DNA of 52,285 bases, taken from DTU089 sp964421815 (GTDB lineage: Bacteria > Bacillota > Clostridia > Oscillospirales > Acutalibacteraceae). The stretch is taken from assembly GCA_964421815.1 (NCBI GenBank), contig CAYQYT010000015.1, positions 1 to 52,285 on the forward strand, written 5' to 3'. Of the stretch, positions 44,409 to 52,285 are shown one piece after another. How positions within the stretch are numbered: the first letter of the stretch is position 1; every line of letters starts with the position of its first letter. The notes below the pieces were generated by a model. That model was not told the origin of the DNA. It saw only the letters and a list, made by a program, of their open reading frames with translations, and did not search any database. A program made the position numbers and the translations under genes.

Positions 44409-45146
44409 CTATCCTTTCATTGCGTTGTAAGCGAGTTCAGCGGCTGATATATCCATGTTGCAGCCAAGTCTGTACAGTCCTGCATTTTCCGACAATATAT
44501 CAATCAGCTGTAATGTTTTCAGAAGCTTCTGCGGATTTTGCGGTCTGTACACCTGCTGTACAAGCATATTACACACGCTGTCAGCCGTAACCTTTTCAAT
44601 GCGGTTTTCTTCTGAACGTTCCAGAACACAGACTGCTTTCAAGGGAACACTTATATTTGTACTTAACCTGTGCTTTCCGTCCCAGGGAGTGCCGTAAACA
44701 ATTATACCACTTTCCGATACTTTAATTAGTGGCTTATCGTCATTTACCATAATGGCACGTTCACCGAACAAATCTCTCCACAGTCTTGTATGTGTAGATT
44801 TGCCTGTGCCAGACTTTGCTGTAAACAGATAACCGATACCGTCAACGGCAATGACTGAGCCGTGAAACAGGATAGTATCAGATTCAAGCATTTTGTCCGC
44901 AATCTTCCGGTAAACAGCCAGTGTTTCAAGGTACTCATCACTGAAATTCCTTATTGGAATACCTTCTTTTATATCTTCCTGCTTTGATTTTTCTCTTTCG
45001 CAGTCTATGTCTGACTGCGTAATCTGAACTGTGAAATCAGGCGTATCATCTGAAATATAGTCCTTGCAGTAATCGGCAATGTATTCGTGCAGAGCTGATA
45101 CTGCTATAACTTTATCCGCAATTTTAACTGTAATAATATTATCCAC
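44409..45146 (-). CDS. HPr-kinase-like P-loop protein
   Basis: 245 residues. After about 90 residues, FHGSVIAVDGIGYLFTAKSGTGKSTHT carries the P-loop (110-118), followed by ERAIMVNDDKPLI with an Asp pair and GTPWDGKHRLS. This is the HprK/PEP-carboxykinase-like fold of small kinases found with PqqD proteins; relatives in lasso peptide clusters (ThcoK/PadeK type) phosphorylate the precursor peptide. There is no N-terminal HprK domain. Translated in overlap with the gene before (8 bases). Confidence 0.8.
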   Translation of the reverse strand: MDNIITVKIADKVIAVSALHEYIADYCKDYISDDTPDFTVQITQSDIDCEREKSKQEDIKEGIPIRNFSDEYLETLAVYRKIADKMLESDTILFHGSVIAVDGIGYLFTAKSGTGKSTHTRLWRDLFGERAIMVNDDKPLIKVSESGIIVYGTPWDGKHRLSTNISVPLKAVCVLERSEENRIEKVTADSVCNMLVQQVYRPQNPQKLLKTLQLIDILSENAGLYRLGCNMDISAAELAYNAMKG

Positions 45147-45861
45147 GTTTTTTCCTCTTTACCAGTATTACTGCGACAACTGAAATAAGCAGTAAGGCTG
45201 CGGCTCCTGTCACAGCAAAGACAAGCACTGGGTAGTTTTTGTCACTGGTATTATTCGCTGCTGCTTCTGCCACGGATTCCGTTATACCTTCCGGCACATC
45301 TTCTATCACATTACCGTCAACATCCTTGATCACACTGTTTCCATTCGTATCAATGAAAGTGATTGTTTCGTTGTCTGATACTGAAACAGATTCGTTTTTG
45401 TCATTGCTGATAACTGTTTGTCCGTTCTCATTAACATTTTCTGTGTATTCCTGCGAATCGTCAATTACTGTTTTCTTTCCATCTTTGTCGACAATTACAA
45501 GATGCTTGTCATTATCGACAGTTACTCTCTTGTCGTTATCAATTACAATTCCATCATCAACAGCCAATAGAGTGTTATTTCCAGCGGCTTCAACAGGCAG
45601 CTCTATATCATCACTTTTCGTGGTTAAATCATCACTATCCGAGCTTCCATCTGTTGAATCATTAATCGTGGCAGTCGTTTCTTCTTTTGTCTCTTGAGTC
45701 ACTTCATTTTTTGCTTCTTCTGTTGCTTCCTTTTTGTCTTCATTTACTTCGCTGGTAGTTTCCTCTCCATCCGGAACGAATGGCAGTTCTGCAGCCTGTG
45801 TCTGCACACCTGATGATACAACCAGAATAACAGCCAGAATAAAAAATAATATTTTTTTCAC
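45139..45861 (-). CDS. Secreted acidic protein with C-terminal membrane anchor
   Basis: 240 residues. A signal peptide (KKILFFILAVILVVSSG, cut near QAAEL) is followed by a low-complexity Glu/Thr/Asp-rich region (about 30-90), then a repetitive Asp/Asn-rich beta segment (IVIDNDKRVTVDNDKHLVIV and similar, 100-190), and a membrane helix near 210-233 with KRKKRG at the end. It should sit outside the cell, anchored in the membrane. Not recognised as a known family. GTG start after GGGAGGT; the terminator hairpin lies just upstream, so it is read by partial read-through. Confidence 0.7.
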   Translation of the reverse strand: MKKILFFILAVILVVSSGVQTQAAELPFVPDGEETTSEVNEDKKEATEEAKNEVTQETKEETTATINDSTDGSSDSDDLTTKSDDIELPVEAAGNNTLLAVDDGIVIDNDKRVTVDNDKHLVIVDKDGKKTVIDDSQEYTENVNENGQTVISNDKNESVSVSDNETITFIDTNGNSVIKDVDGNVIEDVPEGITESVAEAAANNTSDKNYPVLVFAVTGAAALLLISVVAVILVKRKKRG

Positions 45862-45878
45862 TCTAATACCTCCCTATG

Positions 45879-45905
45879 AAAAACGGACACCTTGCTCAGT
45901 GTCCG
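45879..45905 (-). terminator. Terminator/attenuator between the peptide gene and the downstream genes
   Basis: Minus-strand stem CGGACAC / GTGTCCG with an eight-base loop, followed by TTTTT. A partial terminator in this place would give more transcript for the peptide and surface protein than for the enzymes downstream. Confidence 0.75.
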
Positions 45906-45936
45906 CTTTTATTTTCATAACAGATTACTCATAATG

Positions 45937-46047
45937 TTATACCGGTTCGAAAGGCAAATCAACAGCCCCTCCACCACTTGTTGTTATCACATCTTCTGTT
46001 TCAAATTCAACAATCTCAATTTCAGCCTTTTCAAATTTTTCTTTCAT
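45937..46047 (-). CDS. Candidate RiPP precursor peptide, 36 residues
   Basis: Short gene overlooked by size cut-offs. GGAGG (46060-46056) stands eight bases before ATG 46047 (a second ATG at 46053 is too close). The peptide has a charged leader-like first half (KFEKAEIEIVEFETED) and then VITTSGGG followed by AVDLPFEPV. The YxxP-x-I-like KFEKAEI motif and the Thr two residues before the first Gly resemble lasso-type leaders, but the core length and acid positions do not clearly fit a 7-9-residue ring. It lies between the surface protein gene (18 bases before its own start) and a terminator, upstream of pqqD, kinase, peptidase and exporter genes. Confidence 0.7.
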   Translation of the reverse strand: MKEKFEKAEIEIVEFETEDVITTSGGGAVDLPFEPV

Positions 46048-46064
46048 GTCCATATCCTCCATTA

Positions 46065-49000
46065 TTAATCTTCTGATATGTAAGCATCCGCTGCCTGGTT
46101 ATACATTACAAGAGCCTTAATCAGGTTTTTCAAGCTTTCGGTACGGGTTTCTGTAGTAGGACGGGTTACCACGCTTGTGCAGTATGCCATAGGTGTGTAA
46201 GTCACCACAAAATTGGTTGAGCCGTCTAATACGTCAATACGAAATTCATCATCAAGCTTACTTGCAGGAATGCCCACCAGCTCAACATAGTAATAATCGC
46301 CTGACTGTTTCATTTCTAATAACTGCCCCTGATACCCAAATCGGACTTCATTTGCTTCAACATCTATAAGCTGGAAATACATTCTGAGTGTTGTTGTAGA
46401 GAGGAGTGAAAGGTTCGCACCTGCAAATTGTACTTTTGTTTCGGCTGGAGATGGTTCGTAATATTCACTAATCCAAACATCATCAAGTGATTTCAGATTA
46501 TTTACATCTCCAACAGCAAGCTTCTCTGTATTGTAACCGGCATATATCTGTGCGTAGGAGCCGTAGTTTACCATGGCTTCAATAAGCTCTGCAGCCTTGG
46601 CAAATTCTGTGTTTTCATCCTTATGTTCAAAAAGATAATCTGCATACTCCTTGACCGTGTACTCATATACCTTACTATTGCCGACAGTCGATTTAATCTG
46701 TGCAGTGATGGTATCTGTCATTGCTGTAGCATTTACCTGACATTTAAACTTATAATATGTTGTGCCTGAGATTTCTTCGGTAGGAGCTTCACTTACTTTC
46801 ACTGTAGAAGTTTTTCCTCCCGGAAGTGTAAACTCCATATATGCACTACTGTCAGATATAACCTCACTTGAAAGCTCCATGTAGAAGTTAACCCCTACCG
46901 AACCGTCAAGTGTCAGTGAGTGACCTACCAGTCTTGCACCGATATTGTCCATGTATTTGCTACAGGTGTCACACTTTCCATCTTCATCTCCGTCGGTATG
47001 ATCTGCATAAACCGGGTCTTCCTCTGTATTTGAATAGGAATAAGTCGGTTCACCCGGATTACCTTCACAGCCTTCATAGACATTAACCTGATAAACCTTT
47101 GTGCCGCCTAAAACCGGGTAATCCTGTTTGTTATCGCCTGTGAGTGTCTGTCCCCAGATTGAGCCGTTTTCTCCCTTTGAAAGGAGATAAGCTACCTCGC
47201 CGCTGGCAAACTGCTCCTCTGTCTTCTGTGTTATTGAACCTTGTGTTGCATTAAGCGGATTAAGATAATAGCAGTTAGTAACCGTTACCGTCGCATTACT
47301 TCCTTTTCTGCTGACAATATTTCCACTTGTGCTGCTGATACCAAATGAAGCTGAAACATAGGAGTTCGTTATATTTGCACTTCCTTGTGTCCATCCGATT
47401 ATGCCGCCGCATGAGGTGGTAGCCGACCCTTCCATCTTACCTGTAAACGCACAGTTATTGATATTGACAGTTCCGTCTACATTACCAATGATACCGCCAT
47501 GTGTGCCGTCACCACTTACACTTGATACTATAGTAACATCAGATATACAGTTTTCAATATTAGCTGTAGTTTCATCGCCAAGCTTTTTCATAGCAATACC
47601 GGCAGCATACTTTTCAGTAGTATTGATTGTACCGGTAACAGTAAGGTTTTTAATCGTACATGCACCAATATATCCAAAGATTGCAACATATTCGCTTCCG
47701 CTCTGATTTACAGTGATTTTATGTCCACTGCCGTCAAATATACCACTGAATGCATTAGTTTCCTCTGCGCCTATTGAGGTAAATGTTTTACTGCTAAGGT
47801 CTATATCCGCTGTGAGAACAGCGTTTGCTGATATGTTCTTGTCAACTCCGCTAAGTGTACCGTTTACAAGTCCCGCAAACCAGTATAGCTGTCCGGCGTT
47901 GCTGATTTCGTAAACCTCTTCATATGTACCGTCATTGTTAATGTCATACGTGTCTTTTGTTTCAACGGCAGGTTGAAATACGACTTCGCTGCATTCTGGG
48001 CAGTTTCCGAAACCATTGATGTTGAAATCTATTTCAACATCCTCATGCTTACACTCTTTCACGGTAAATGTAAACTTATGGGACAGAGTATAGTCGTCAC
48101 AGGTTGCTTTACAAGTGTAGTTATAGTTTCCTGCGGACATTGTCTTTGGAATAGTACATGCGTCAGAAACACATTCAAGTTTCGTATCACCGTCATACCA
48201 CTCGTAGGTAATCCCATTATTTTCTGTTGTCGGGACTGCGTTCATCTGTAAGCTGTGTTCAGCGGAATTATAGTACCATGATGTTTCCGCTTGAGGATTA
48301 ATTGTCAGGGGAATCTTTTCGACGGTTACGTTTTGAATTTCCAATGCATTCAATTCGTCAGCTGTTGCCCAAGTTTTATCCGTATGCCTATAAGTACAGC
48401 CTTCGCCCAGTAATTGCGAAACGGATGTGATACCTCCATTGTTACCAGATTTAACTGAAATCTTATCAAATGTACCACCGTTGATTTTCAGTGTTCCGCT
48501 GGAATTATAGTACACGTCACAATAGCCTGTTTTCGTCGCACTAACGTTATTGATCGTCATATTTCCACTATTATATAAATAGACTGCGTATTTACTAGCT
48601 TTCCCGGTTATTTGGACATTGTTCAGTGTAACTGTATTGGATGAAAGAACGCATACACCATAATAGGCCTCAGATACGTCAAAGGTTATGTTCTCAACTG
48701 TCATCTCAGCATTCTTGGATTGACAGTTCAAACACTCATTTGTCGATTTCATCGTTCCCGGTCCCTGTACCGACAGGGAACCTGTAGCGAGAGTAATGAT
48801 TCCAGAACTTCCTGTTCCATGACCGGATAAAGTTTTTCCGTTCATGTTCAGCGTGATGTTACTTTTATTCATAACACTGATTGGCGAGCCACTTGTAACA
48901 GTACACTCTGCATCATTCAACATAGTAATCGTGGCAGTTTTCCCATCTGCGGCAGAAAAAGCTTCCTCCAATGTGGCATAGTACAGAGTTGTCCCGTTAA

Positions 49001-49166
49001 TTGTTACGCTTGCTTCATCTGTGGCTTGCTGTTCAGTTTCTGCCGCAATTGCTGTGATACCTGTACCAAAGCCAAATGACATTCCCTCCGGCAGAACCGT
49101 AGCTGTCGTGAACATCATTGTTACCGCTGACAATGCGGCGATGGTTCGTTTTAGTTTTCTTTTCAT
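46065..49166 (-). CDS. Large secreted beta-helix surface protein
   Basis: 1033 residues. A signal peptide (KLKRTIAALSAVTMMFTTAT) leads into a parallel beta-helix region of about 60-260 (ITLNMNGKTLSG, LTLNNVQITGK, MTINNVSATK), an Ig-like section (YEWYDGDTKLECVSDACTIP), a stretch of GLUG-like repeats (FSGIFDGSGHKITV, CGGIIGWTQGSANITNSYV), and a conserved C-terminal domain of about 250 residues (GARLVGHSLTLDGSVGVNFYMELS ... VMYNQAADAY) often seen at the end of Clostridia surface proteins. No LPXTG anchor. AAAGGAGGT precedes the ATG; it starts 12 bases after the nuclease-like gene. It may bind carbohydrate or host surfaces; a role with the peptide is only suggested by position. Confidence 0.8.
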   Translation of the reverse strand: MKRKLKRTIAALSAVTMMFTTATVLPEGMSFGFGTGITAIAAETEQQATDEASVTINGTTLYYATLEEAFSAADGKTATITMLNDAECTVTSGSPISVMNKSNITLNMNGKTLSGHGTGSSGIITLATGSLSVQGPGTMKSTNECLNCQSKNAEMTVENITFDVSEAYYGVCVLSSNTVTLNNVQITGKASKYAVYLYNSGNMTINNVSATKTGYCDVYYNSSGTLKINGGTFDKISVKSGNNGGITSVSQLLGEGCTYRHTDKTWATADELNALEIQNVTVEKIPLTINPQAETSWYYNSAEHSLQMNAVPTTENNGITYEWYDGDTKLECVSDACTIPKTMSAGNYNYTCKATCDDYTLSHKFTFTVKECKHEDVEIDFNINGFGNCPECSEVVFQPAVETKDTYDINNDGTYEEVYEISNAGQLYWFAGLVNGTLSGVDKNISANAVLTADIDLSSKTFTSIGAEETNAFSGIFDGSGHKITVNQSGSEYVAIFGYIGACTIKNLTVTGTINTTEKYAAGIAMKKLGDETTANIENCISDVTIVSSVSGDGTHGGIIGNVDGTVNINNCAFTGKMEGSATTSCGGIIGWTQGSANITNSYVSASFGISSTSGNIVSRKGSNATVTVTNCYYLNPLNATQGSITQKTEEQFASGEVAYLLSKGENGSIWGQTLTGDNKQDYPVLGGTKVYQVNVYEGCEGNPGEPTYSYSNTEEDPVYADHTDGDEDGKCDTCSKYMDNIGARLVGHSLTLDGSVGVNFYMELSSEVISDSSAYMEFTLPGGKTSTVKVSEAPTEEISGTTYYKFKCQVNATAMTDTITAQIKSTVGNSKVYEYTVKEYADYLFEHKDENTEFAKAAELIEAMVNYGSYAQIYAGYNTEKLAVGDVNNLKSLDDVWISEYYEPSPAETKVQFAGANLSLLSTTTLRMYFQLIDVEANEVRFGYQGQLLEMKQSGDYYYVELVGIPASKLDDEFRIDVLDGSTNFVVTYTPMAYCTSVVTRPTTETRTESLKNLIKALVMYNQAADAYISED

Positions 49167-49178
49167 GTAGTACCTCCT

Positions 49179-49727
49179 TTAAAGATTTAATATGTTTATG
49201 TTTTGATTGGAAATTTCAAATAAACACACATACATATATTTATTACAATAATCGCTGTTACACAATTTTATTAAAATATGAATATAATTACTTTCAGCGA
49301 TATTTTTTAATCGTTCTTGCAACCTTTTCCCTACTCCGTTAACATCATTAGGAATCATAACCAGACTATACTTTTTGTGTTCCATGTACCATAATTTTTT
49401 CCAGTCATTTATCACAGATTGATAGAAATGCTCTATATTTTCATTTGTGATTTGGATAAAAGAAAAACATTTTAATTCAATATACGCAATACTATTATCG
49501 TAATCTTTTAACGATATATCAACTCGTTGTGATGTTTCGACATCAACAAAAGTGTCAGGCTTAACTTCATTTTCAACTACAGGAATACTTTTAGAGAACA
49601 TCCAACTTAATTCACCTTGAAACCAGCGCTCCCACCCACCATTAGCAGCCCAATTGAACATCACTCTGTTGGCATTGTACATCAAGTAATTTTCCACTAC
49701 ATTCATAATAAAATCCATAGTAACCAT
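49179..49727 (-). CDS. PD-(D/E)XK-like protein
   Basis: 182 residues, not assigned to a named family. A helix with WERWFQGELSWMF (Glu and Gln), a strand VDISLKDYD and IAYIELKCFS give an E...D...E-x-K pattern like the PD-(D/E)XK nuclease core, followed by helix FYQSVINDWKKLW. The C-terminal third (YVCLFEISNQNINILNL) is hydrophobic. It starts four bases after the stop of the 792-residue protein gene, using AGGAG within that gene's end, so the two are translated together. Nuclease activity is a prediction; the fold is also used by non-nucleases. Confidence 0.55.
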   Translation of the reverse strand: MVTMDFIMNVVENYLMYNANRVMFNWAANGGWERWFQGELSWMFSKSIPVVENEVKPDTFVDVETSQRVDISLKDYDNSIAYIELKCFSFIQITNENIEHFYQSVINDWKKLWYMEHKKYSLVMIPNDVNGVGKRLQERLKNIAESNYIHILIKLCNSDYCNKYMYVCLFEISNQNINILNL

Positions 49728-49731
49728 ATTA

Positions 49732-52110
49732 TTAACTCCTAGCTATAGTGATATTGCCGAAGTCCGACTTTTCATTTATTTCTTTTAACTTCTCCCTGTA
49801 ATCCTTTAAAGCCACCATAATGTCAGTAAAGTAATCTGACTTAGAAAGACTTTCATAATCGGACGCATTATCTTTAGCCGTAAGTTCCATAAACCAACCA
49901 AGAATCTGCGGTCCGGGGATACGCATATAGAAGTTGACAGTACCATCTGAACTCTTATTATACCCCATATAGCTTTGCGTTGTATAACCGCCGGACATAC
50001 GGAAACCGAAAATATGCGAGGTTGTATTGGCTGTAGTTTTTCTGAATTCCTTGTAATGTTCTTCATTGAAGTTCTTCATGGTTGATTTTATAACCACATC
50101 TTTGACTATTATAAATGAAGTCGGAAATGCGGGGATAATATATCTTCCGCCATCGGAGGTAGTTATCAGCTTTTGTATCTCCGTATAATTACCACGGTCA
50201 TATTTGTTGTCCTTGCTGTTATACGCTTCAAGCACCTGATTTACTGTTAATCCCACGCCGGAGAATATTTTCGGATTCAGCCTCATAAACGACGATGACA
50301 ATTCAAAAATTGATGGGTCGAACCAACCGCCCCGGTCGATAGTTACCTTTGTAACCCTCATTCCTATGGTAAATCCTTCATCGTACATCTCCTGCACAAA
50401 CTGAGAAGAAGATGCAGAGTATTCTACATTTGAACTTGAATTGAAGAAAAAGTTTCCCATACTGCCGCCAAGTTTAGCATAAGTTGAATTCTGGTTTTCA
50501 CTGCTGAGTGTTTCTATATCAGAACTGTTAAAGACAATATCTGTAAATGTAGTATCCTCATCATACTTTGACGTAGGAAGAATACTCGTATCAATATCTG
50601 TATCGTTCTCACCGTCATCGCCCAGAATATTGATACCTTCATTGAAATTTTCAGCATTATCTTCTTTGATGTCAGACGATGTTTTTACCGCAGTTTTTGT
50701 ACTTTGAACGGGACTGACATAGGGATTATTTACGGCATTGCTGGTTAATACAACAGCTAACTGATTTAATTCCTGCTTTAAAAGTCTGATTTTTTCTTTC
50801 AGAATCTCAATCTGATCCTGATAATCATTACTTTGAGCATTTGTCAGAGCCAGTTGTGTATCCATGAGTTTATCAAACGATTTGAAATAATTAAGATGCT
50901 TTTCATACAGATTGTATGTGCAGTTTATCAGATCGGTAATTATTCCATTGTCGTTTGTATCCTTAGAATCAATTCCAAGCAAGTCTGCAAAATCAACATT
51001 ATTGATGACGTTGTTTAAAGCACTTAATACTTCCGCACTTCCTCCGCTAATGAATCCAACTATTTCACCTTTGGAAGCTATTTCAAAAGCAAGCTTTATA
51101 GCCTTGACCTGAGCATCTGTAAATGCACTGTAATAACTTTTTTCGTCTGAAATCATAGCTTCTTTTAAAGCTACCGTTTGTTCTTCTAATTGCTTAATAG
51201 TGTCGGAATCAATGTTGTTTGACACAAGAGTTCGCAGTTCGGATTCAAGACTGGTAAGCAGTGCTTTTTTAGAACGGTATTCCAACGTCAGATAATCTGT
51301 ACCCAAAGTCAGATCCTGCGGTGAAAAATTCGGCATAAGGGAGCGGAACCAGTTGCTCGGCTGAAATTGAACAGGGAGAATATCCATGCTGTCATCCAAT
51401 GAACGTCTTGTGGAAGTTCTTCTGTTTGTTTTAGCAGACGATAAGCGTTCTGCCGGTGAAGCAACATCCAGAAAACCAAGGATTGTCATAATTTCATGAT
51501 AGAAACCTCTAACTACAGCATCATTAAATAGGCATTCAAGTTCGTGGTCTTTAGTCCATGCCGTGGTTGACAGCCATTTTGCATACTCATCCAATTCATC
51601 TTTGGTAGTATACTCCTTTTGTTTATCAATCTTCTCCTGATCCCATTTATACTTTTTTTCAAGATAGCGCAGATATGTACGTTGACAGAACTCCATTCTA
51701 CTACAGGTTATTAGCTCACCATCAATTTCATCAGTAATCTTTTCCATCAAGAAAAGGCGAAGTTCCATTTTATCAGTAACAAAATCTTTTACATTCTCAA
51801 GTTTAGGAGTATAATTGTTTATTGCAGTATTATAAACTACTGACAAATTTGAACCATTTGGTCCCTGTACAATTGGTGACAAGTCAAGCATATTATCACA
51901 TAAACGAAATTCCTTTTCTGCAACAACATATGGTTTTAATAAACTGCTGCTGTTGTAGTCCTCGATAGGATAAGCGTAATCTAAACGATTCAAAGTTCTT
52001 CCCGGATATTCCATTGTAAACAACTGACTTCCTGCACCAAATAGCTTATCGATTTGATAGTACATCATAGCAGCCATATTGGCATCAAGTTTTTTGTTTG
52101 TATCGGACAT
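49732..52110 (-). CDS. Large unrecognised protein with coiled coils
   Basis: 792 residues, no signal peptide or membrane segment. I do not recognise it. The first 300 residues are mixed alpha/beta; residues about 285-470 are mainly helical with heptad-like stretches (SKKALLTSLESELRTLV, DQIEILKEKIRLLKQELNQLA); 480-560 is acidic and low in complexity (DDGENDTDIDTS); the C-terminal 230 residues look beta-rich, with VTKVTIDRGGWFDPSIF, SFMRLNPKIFSGVGLTV and HIFGFRMSGGYTTQSYMGY. AAAGGAGG precedes the ATG. The pairing with the PD-(D/E)XK-like gene suggests one functional unit. Confidence 0.5.
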   Translation of the reverse strand: MSDTNKKLDANMAAMMYYQIDKLFGAGSQLFTMEYPGRTLNRLDYAYPIEDYNSSSLLKPYVVAEKEFRLCDNMLDLSPIVQGPNGSNLSVVYNTAINNYTPKLENVKDFVTDKMELRLFLMEKITDEIDGELITCSRMEFCQRTYLRYLEKKYKWDQEKIDKQKEYTTKDELDEYAKWLSTTAWTKDHELECLFNDAVVRGFYHEIMTILGFLDVASPAERLSSAKTNRRTSTRRSLDDSMDILPVQFQPSNWFRSLMPNFSPQDLTLGTDYLTLEYRSKKALLTSLESELRTLVSNNIDSDTIKQLEEQTVALKEAMISDEKSYYSAFTDAQVKAIKLAFEIASKGEIVGFISGGSAEVLSALNNVINNVDFADLLGIDSKDTNDNGIITDLINCTYNLYEKHLNYFKSFDKLMDTQLALTNAQSNDYQDQIEILKEKIRLLKQELNQLAVVLTSNAVNNPYVSPVQSTKTAVKTSSDIKEDNAENFNEGINILGDDGENDTDIDTSILPTSKYDEDTTFTDIVFNSSDIETLSSENQNSTYAKLGGSMGNFFFNSSSNVEYSASSSQFVQEMYDEGFTIGMRVTKVTIDRGGWFDPSIFELSSSFMRLNPKIFSGVGLTVNQVLEAYNSKDNKYDRGNYTEIQKLITTSDGGRYIIPAFPTSFIIVKDVVIKSTMKNFNEEHYKEFRKTTANTTSHIFGFRMSGGYTTQSYMGYNKSSDGTVNFYMRIPGPQILGWFMELTAKDNASDYESLSKSDYFTDIMVALKDYREKLKEINEKSDFGNITIARS

Positions 52111-52142
52111 AATTTAGCCTCCTTTGTTCACTTATAAAATAA

Positions 52143-52196
52143 AATCAAAAACCACCCGAACCGCAGGACAAAGTCCCGCAGCACGAGCGGTTGATT
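52143..52196 (-). terminator. Structured hairpin upstream of the 792-residue protein gene
   Basis: AACCGC (52159-52164) pairs with GCGGTT (52187-52192), with an inner GGAC-AAA-GTCC hairpin. On the minus strand a T-rich stretch (GGTTTTTGATTTTATTTT) follows, so it is probably the terminator of a gene outside the window. Confidence 0.5.
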
Positions 52197-52230
52197 TACT
52201 ATATGAAATTTTGAAATGGGCGCAGTTATG

Positions 52231-52285
<55 letters not shown>

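Noticed and set aside
45937..46047. Classical lasso peptide assignment
   Set aside because: No lasso cyclase or B2 protease is present, and the acid positions do not give a clear 7-9-residue ring from a Gly start; kept only as a candidate modified peptide.

Overview
The window looks like a piece of a low-GC Gram-positive anaerobe of the Clostridia, most like gut Ruminococcaceae/Oscillospiraceae. Supporting signs are a fermentative gene set (pyruvate formate-lyase and its activase, an F-type ATP synthase with a predicted Na+-binding rotor), a secreted protein with a C-terminal dockerin, the type 2 (Firmicutes) galactose-1-phosphate uridylyltransferase, strong AGGAGG ribosome binding sites and sigma-A type promoters. 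A 100-N gap inside a repeat and a right end running into (CTGT)n suggest a draft or metagenomic contig. Family names come from reading the proteins; no search was run.

Layout. 0.3-2.4 kb: YbaK-type deacylase, ElaA-type acetyltransferase and a broken GH43 glycosidase gene. 2.5-9.3 kb: complete ATP synthase operon (atpI-like, B, E, F, H, A, G, D, C) with its promoter and terminator. 9.3-11.3 kb: TrkA/TrkH potassium uptake. 11.5-15 kb: GH43-like protein, ACT protein, UPF0210 protein and an acyltransferase-like protein. 15.1-16.3 kb: two paralogous type IV pilin-like genes. 16.4-17.4 kb: a DUF559 nuclease-like gene between inverted arrays of covarying double-hairpin repeats. 17.5-21.4 kb: pyruvate formate-lyase locus, with pflB cut in two by a four-helix-bundle gene and its repeats. 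21.7-25.9 kb: Na+/solute symporter, galT, nadE. 26-31 kb: very large dockerin protein with the gap. 31.3-36.7 kb: radical SAM/SPASM protein, sugar-type transporter plus DUF4091 glycosidase-like protein, a MITE-like element and a DUF4234 membrane protein. 37 kb: tRNA-Thr and tRNA-Tyr.

Beyond the tRNAs the character of the DNA changes. 37.5-40.5 kb is a decayed mobile element: two accessory proteins, a truncated DNA cytosine methyltransferase and a truncated IS3-family element. From 52.1 kb down to 40.5 kb eleven genes follow one another on the minus strand: a large unrecognised protein, a PD-(D/E)XK-like protein, a secreted beta-helix surface protein, a 36-residue peptide gene, a terminator, then a membrane-anchored acidic protein, an HPr-kinase-like P-loop protein, PqqD, an S26 peptidase, an ABC exporter, a LytTR regulator and a nucleotidyltransferase-like protein.

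That block is the best candidate for an undescribed system. It has the parts expected around a ribosomally made, modified peptide (leader-binding PqqD, peptidase, exporter, kinase and nucleotidyltransferase known as lasso-peptide accessory families, a high-expression precursor slot before a terminator) but no lasso cyclase, transglutaminase-like B2 protein or radical SAM enzyme within the block. Other strong points are the split pyruvate formate-lyase, the DUF559 repeat element and the two-carboxylate ATP synthase rotor.
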